From: a bacterium
GTDB taxonomy: Bacteria > Krumholzibacteriota > Krumholzibacteriia > Krumholzibacteriales > WJIX01
DNA: 17,534 nt
Direction of reading: 5' to 3'
Assembly: GCA_021160845.1 (NCBI GenBank)
Contig: JAGHBT010000235.1
Span: forward strand, 1 to 17,534
Shown: piece by piece, positions 14,617 to 17,534 of the stretch
How positions within the stretch are numbered: position 1 is the first letter of the stretch
Layout of the letters: every line of letters starts with the position of its first letter
The notes under the pieces: model-generated
Databases searched by the model: none
What the model was told of the DNA's origin: nothing
What the model saw: only the letters and a program-made list of their open reading frames with translations
Translations under genes and position numbers: made by a program

Positions 14617-17388
14617 ATGTCTTTGTATAAAATTTCTATTTTCGCCCTCTGTATTATGATGTTTGCATTTTTCTCCACCTCCTCCTCTTCAGCCGATCTC
14701 CCTCGCCCAGGCAATTATCCGCCCCTTACTGTCTCCGATGTTGTAAACAGAGAAAGTGTTTCTGAATTCAACGTATCGTCCGGCGGCCTGTGGGCAGCTT
14801 GGGTTAAATCAGTCTCCGACAGCTCTCTTGATAGACAAAAGCAGCAAATTATTGTCTCTAATTTGGAGAATGAGTCCAAATTCAGTCTGTCATCAATCAA
14901 GGGAGACTCATATTCGCCCCGCTTCTCCCCGGACGATTCCATTCTCGCGTTCATAAAAAACATGCAGGGCAAAAAGGCTCAAATATACCTCTATAATATG
15001 ACTGGCGGTGATCCAAAAAAACTCACGAGCTCTAAAACCGGAATTAAATATTTCAAATGGGCTGGTAACGAAAATATCATATACCTGGCCGGGGAAGATT
15101 CCACTTTTCGCGAAAAACAACTTTCAAAGCGGAAGGACATAACTGTTGTTGTTGCAGACCAGAAACACTATTCGCCAGTCAGACTCTTTCTTATTAACAG
15201 GAAAACCAAGAAGATACAGCGCCTAACTACAAACAACGGCCAAATAACCGAATTCGCGCCATCTCCAGACGGAAGATGGATTGTTTTTAATCTAAGTTAC
15301 GATATAAACTACGATTACAACCATAAGAACCCGCCGCGCCAGTACCTGCTCGACCTTTCACAGAAGAGATGTTCGCTTTCAAACAAAACACACGAAGAAG
15401 AAAAAGCAGGTCAGGAGCAGGGAAACAACCATAAATATCTGACAGAAATATGCACCGGCCCCTTTGTAAACCCCTTCACTTACAAGTGGGATAGCAAATC
15501 CGCAGGATTTTACTGCGTGCGTAATATATCAAGCGATTCGACATCCGGTTATGTCAACATCCAGAAACTTTTCTACTTTCGCGTTAAAGACAGAAGCCTC
15601 CGCAAGGTTCGAATAAACGACCGCAACGGGCTTGGGCGTAATTATTTCGTCAGGGACGACGGCATAATCGTTTCTCTTGCAGACGGTGTTCGCGACCGAA
15701 TCGTTTTCGCAAGGAGAAAGGGAATGAATTACGAGGAATATCACCTTGAATCGCGAAACGGCAGGCCTTTAACACCTCTTGCCGCCGGAAGGGATTCAGA
15801 TATGTTTATCTATCTTGTCTCAGACGCATCGCACCTTCCAGCTATAATATCAAGCAAGTTAAAAAGGAATAAACTTACAAACAGGCGAGAAGTTTATCTG
15901 CTCAACGGAGAATACGGAAAAAGATTCCTAGCTCGCTCCGAAGTAATAAGATGGACTGGCGCCCTCGATGAAACCGTAGAGGGAATTCTATATTACCCAA
16001 AAGGGTTTGAAGAAGGAAAATCCTTTCCTCTTATCGTTTCCCTTCACGGAGGACCGGCCGGAACCGATATGGACTTCTTCAGCGAAAGATGGTCAAATTA
16101 CCCTCACATGCTTTCAGCAAGAGGCGCTTTCGTACTCAAGGTCAATTATCACGGAAGTGGAAATTACGGCCTCAACTGGGTTGAGTCAATCAAGGGCCAT
16201 TATTACGAATTTGAAGTCCCCGATATATTAAAGGGGATTGATTTCTTGATCAAAAAAGGCCTTGTCGACCCTGACAAAATCGGGATTATGGGATGGAGCA
16301 ACGGATCAATTTTAGCCATTCAGTGCTGCATGGAATCGGACCGCTTCAAGGTCCTCTGCGCTGGAGCCGGGGATGTAAACTGGACAAGCGACTATGGCAA
16401 CTGCCGTTTCGGAGCAGGGTTCGACAACGCTTATTTTGGAGGAACTCCCTGGAATAACACGGAAACATATATCAGCAAATCCCCCATCTTTAAAATGGAA
16501 AAACTGTTAACCCCGACCCTTATCATGTTTGGCACCAAAGACACATCAGTTCCCACAGAACAGGGTTGGGAGCAATTCAGGGCAATGCAACAAATAGGCA
16601 AAGCTCCGGTTCGTTTCATCCTCTTTCCCGGATCGACTCACGGTCCCCGCAAACTATCCTACCAGAAAAGGAAAATAACAGAAGAGCTTGCCTGGTTCGA
16701 CAAATACCTCTTTAAGACCTTCTTGGAGGAAAACGAAGCACTCGCGCCGGATTCGCCACTCTTCGCCGAATTAAAAAAACTTGACATCAAGAAAAGCGGA
16801 ACTCTCTACGGATATCAAACAGGCGGAATTCTAGTCCCTGAAACCGCGAACTTTACCGAAATAAGGATAGGAAAATTTGAGGTTACAAGAGCACAGTTCA
16901 ACGAGTATCACAGCAATTACAAATACAGCCCGGGAAAGGGCAACTACCCGGCAAACAACATCTCTCTTGAGCAGGCCCGGCAATACTGCCGGTGGCTCAG
17001 CCAAAAAACGGGGCGGACATTCCGACTTCCAACAGAGAGTGAAATGAAGAGGCTTCTAGAAAGCGCTTCGCCGAAACTTGACAGCGAAAACAATCTCAAC
17101 TTCTGGGCGGGTTATCCCCCTAATCCGGACGAAGTGACCATGCTGAAGGAAGAAATAGAGAAGATTGAAAAAAGGCATTTGCTCCTTAGTGAAGTGGGGT
17201 CATTCAATCCGGCCGGAGGCAAATTCTACGACCTTGGGGGAAATGTCTCCGAATGGGTTGTTACATCCTCAGGAGAGGGCAAAGCATTCGGTCTTTCAGC
17301 CGTTTCAAACCCCGACAAAAAATGCATCGTGGCTCCTGCTCCAGCCAGATACACAGGCTTTAGAGTATGCGAAGAGGGGAAACACTGA
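14617..17388 (+). CDS. Secreted S9 serine peptidase fused to SUMF1/FGE-like domain
   Basis: Encodes 923 residues; ATG with AGGAG 5 nt upstream. A signal peptide covers about 1-26 (hydrophobic core then SSSSADLP). Residues about 45-430 form a WD40/TolB-like beta-propeller (SPRFSPDDSILAFI, FAPSPDGRWIVFN), as in prolyl oligopeptidase and DPP-IV relatives. The alpha/beta-hydrolase domain spans about 450-715: oxyanion motif SLHGGP (475-480), nucleophile Ser561 in GWSNGS, Asp642 in FGTKDTSVP and His675 in STHGPRK. The triad is complete, so it is probably an active peptidase or aminopeptidase in the periplasm or outside the cell. Residues about 745-918 are a SUMF1/formylglycine-generating-enzyme-like domain: IGKFEVTRAQF, YCRWLSQKTGR, FRLPTESE (802-809), YDLGGNVSEW (871-880), TGFRVCEE. 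It is shorter than typical FGE, and the catalytic cysteine region is not recognisable, so this part is probably non-catalytic, perhaps a binding module. No terminator is obvious after the stop. Confidence 0.94.
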   Translation: MSLYKISIFALCIMMFAFFSTSSSSADLPRPGNYPPLTVSDVVNRESVSEFNVSSGGLWAAWVKSVSDSSLDRQKQQIIVSNLENESKFSLSSIKGDSYSPRFSPDDSILAFIKNMQGKKAQIYLYNMTGGDPKKLTSSKTGIKYFKWAGNENIIYLAGEDSTFREKQLSKRKDITVVVADQKHYSPVRLFLINRKTKKIQRLTTNNGQITEFAPSPDGRWIVFNLSYDINYDYNHKNPPRQYLLDLSQKRCSLSNKTHEEEKAGQEQGNNHKYLTEICTGPFVNPFTYKWDSKSAGFYCVRNISSDSTSGYVNIQKLFYFRVKDRSLRKVRINDRNGLGRNYFVRDDGIIVSLADGVRDRIVFARRKGMNYEEYHLESRNGRPLTPLAAGRDSDMFIYLVSDASHLPAIISSKLKRNKLTNRREVYLLNGEYGKRFLARSEVIRWTGALDETVEGILYYPKGFEEGKSFPLIVSLHGGPAGTDMDFFSERWSNYPHMLSARGAFVLKVNYHGSGNYGLNWVESIKGHYYEFEVPDILKGIDFLIKKGLVDPDKIGIMGWSNGSILAIQCCMESDRFKVLCAGAGDVNWTSDYGNCRFGAGFDNAYFGGTPWNNTETYISKSPIFKMEKLLTPTLIMFGTKDTSVPTEQGWEQFRAMQQIGKAPVRFILFPGSTHGPRKLSYQKRKITEELAWFDKYLFKTFLEENEALAPDSPLFAELKKLDIKKSGTLYGYQTGGILVPETANFTEIRIGKFEVTRAQFNEYHSNYKYSPGKGNYPANNISLEQARQYCRWLSQKTGRTFRLPTESEMKRLLESASPKLDSENNLNFWAGYPPNPDEVTMLKEEIEKIEKRHLLLSEVGSFNPAGGKFYDLGGNVSEWVVTSSGEGKAFGLSAVSNPDKKCIVAPAPARYTGFRVCEEGKH

Positions 17389-17478
17389 TATACTATGTCA
17401 ATCCAGGGGATGCCCATTCCGGTCCTCCTTACCATGCCACCCGAGCTTGTCTGCCGGATTAAAAATTATGTAACTTCG

Positions 17479-17507
17479 TTGCAGCTTCATTCGTATAGTA
17501 GTATAAT
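17479..17507 (+). promoter_or_regulatory. Candidate promoter reading off the right edge
   Basis: TTGCAG (17479-17484) and a perfect TATAAT (17502-17507) are 17 nt apart. No start codon with a ribosome site follows within the remaining 27 nt, so the promoter would serve a gene beyond the window. The -35 is weak (three of six matches). Confidence 0.5.
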
Positions 17508-17534
17508 ACGCCGCAATGCAGTCAGGGTTGTGCC

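Noticed and set aside
17165..17473. 102-codon plus-strand frame and 69-codon minus-strand frame at the end of the peptidase gene
   Set aside because: Both mostly overlap the SUMF1-like coding region in other frames and have no domain or ribosome site.
14617..17534. Diversity-generating retroelement suggested by a C-terminal SUMF1-like domain
   Set aside because: No reverse transcriptase, no template/variable repeat pair and no adenine-rich variable codons were seen.

Overview
The window reads as chromosomal DNA of a Gram-negative bacterium with moderate to low GC (judged by eye, not computed). I cannot name the organism. The DUF4159 gene beside a very large DUF4175-like membrane protein, and the very large NtrY-like kinase, suggest an uncultivated lineage of the Bacteroidota/Gemmatimonadota-type (FCB) bacteria. 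That placement is inference with low confidence. There are no mobile elements, CRISPR arrays, tRNAs or rRNAs.

Minus strand, positions 13868 down to 1: six consecutive genes with short gaps that look like one transcription unit. In order of transcription they are secD, secF (15-nt gap, strong Shine-Dalgarno), a 1622-residue NtrY-type sensor histidine kinase (80-nt gap, GTG start with a good Shine-Dalgarno), a DUF4159 exported protein (11-nt gap), an ~1100-residue DUF4175-like membrane/coiled-coil protein, and an exported TPR protein that begins inside an ATGA overlap and runs off the left edge. The first two drive the late, proton-motive-force-dependent step of Sec export. The other four are all envelope proteins, and no response regulator lies next to the kinase.

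Control region, about 13869-14245: a divergent intergenic stretch with a clear sigma70-type promoter facing right (TTGAAT, 17 nt, TATAAT) and a weaker candidate facing left toward secD.

Plus strand, 14246 to 17388: a 69-residue DUF2082-type zinc-ribbon protein, then a secreted S9-family serine peptidase (beta-propeller plus alpha/beta hydrolase with an intact Ser-Asp-His triad) fused to a C-terminal SUMF1/FGE-like domain. After it, near the right edge, another sigma70-like promoter points out of the window.

The most interesting items are the coupling of SecDF to a giant orphan sensor kinase and the DUF4159/DUF4175/TPR envelope module, which could be an undescribed envelope surveillance or assembly system, and the peptidase-SUMF1 fusion.
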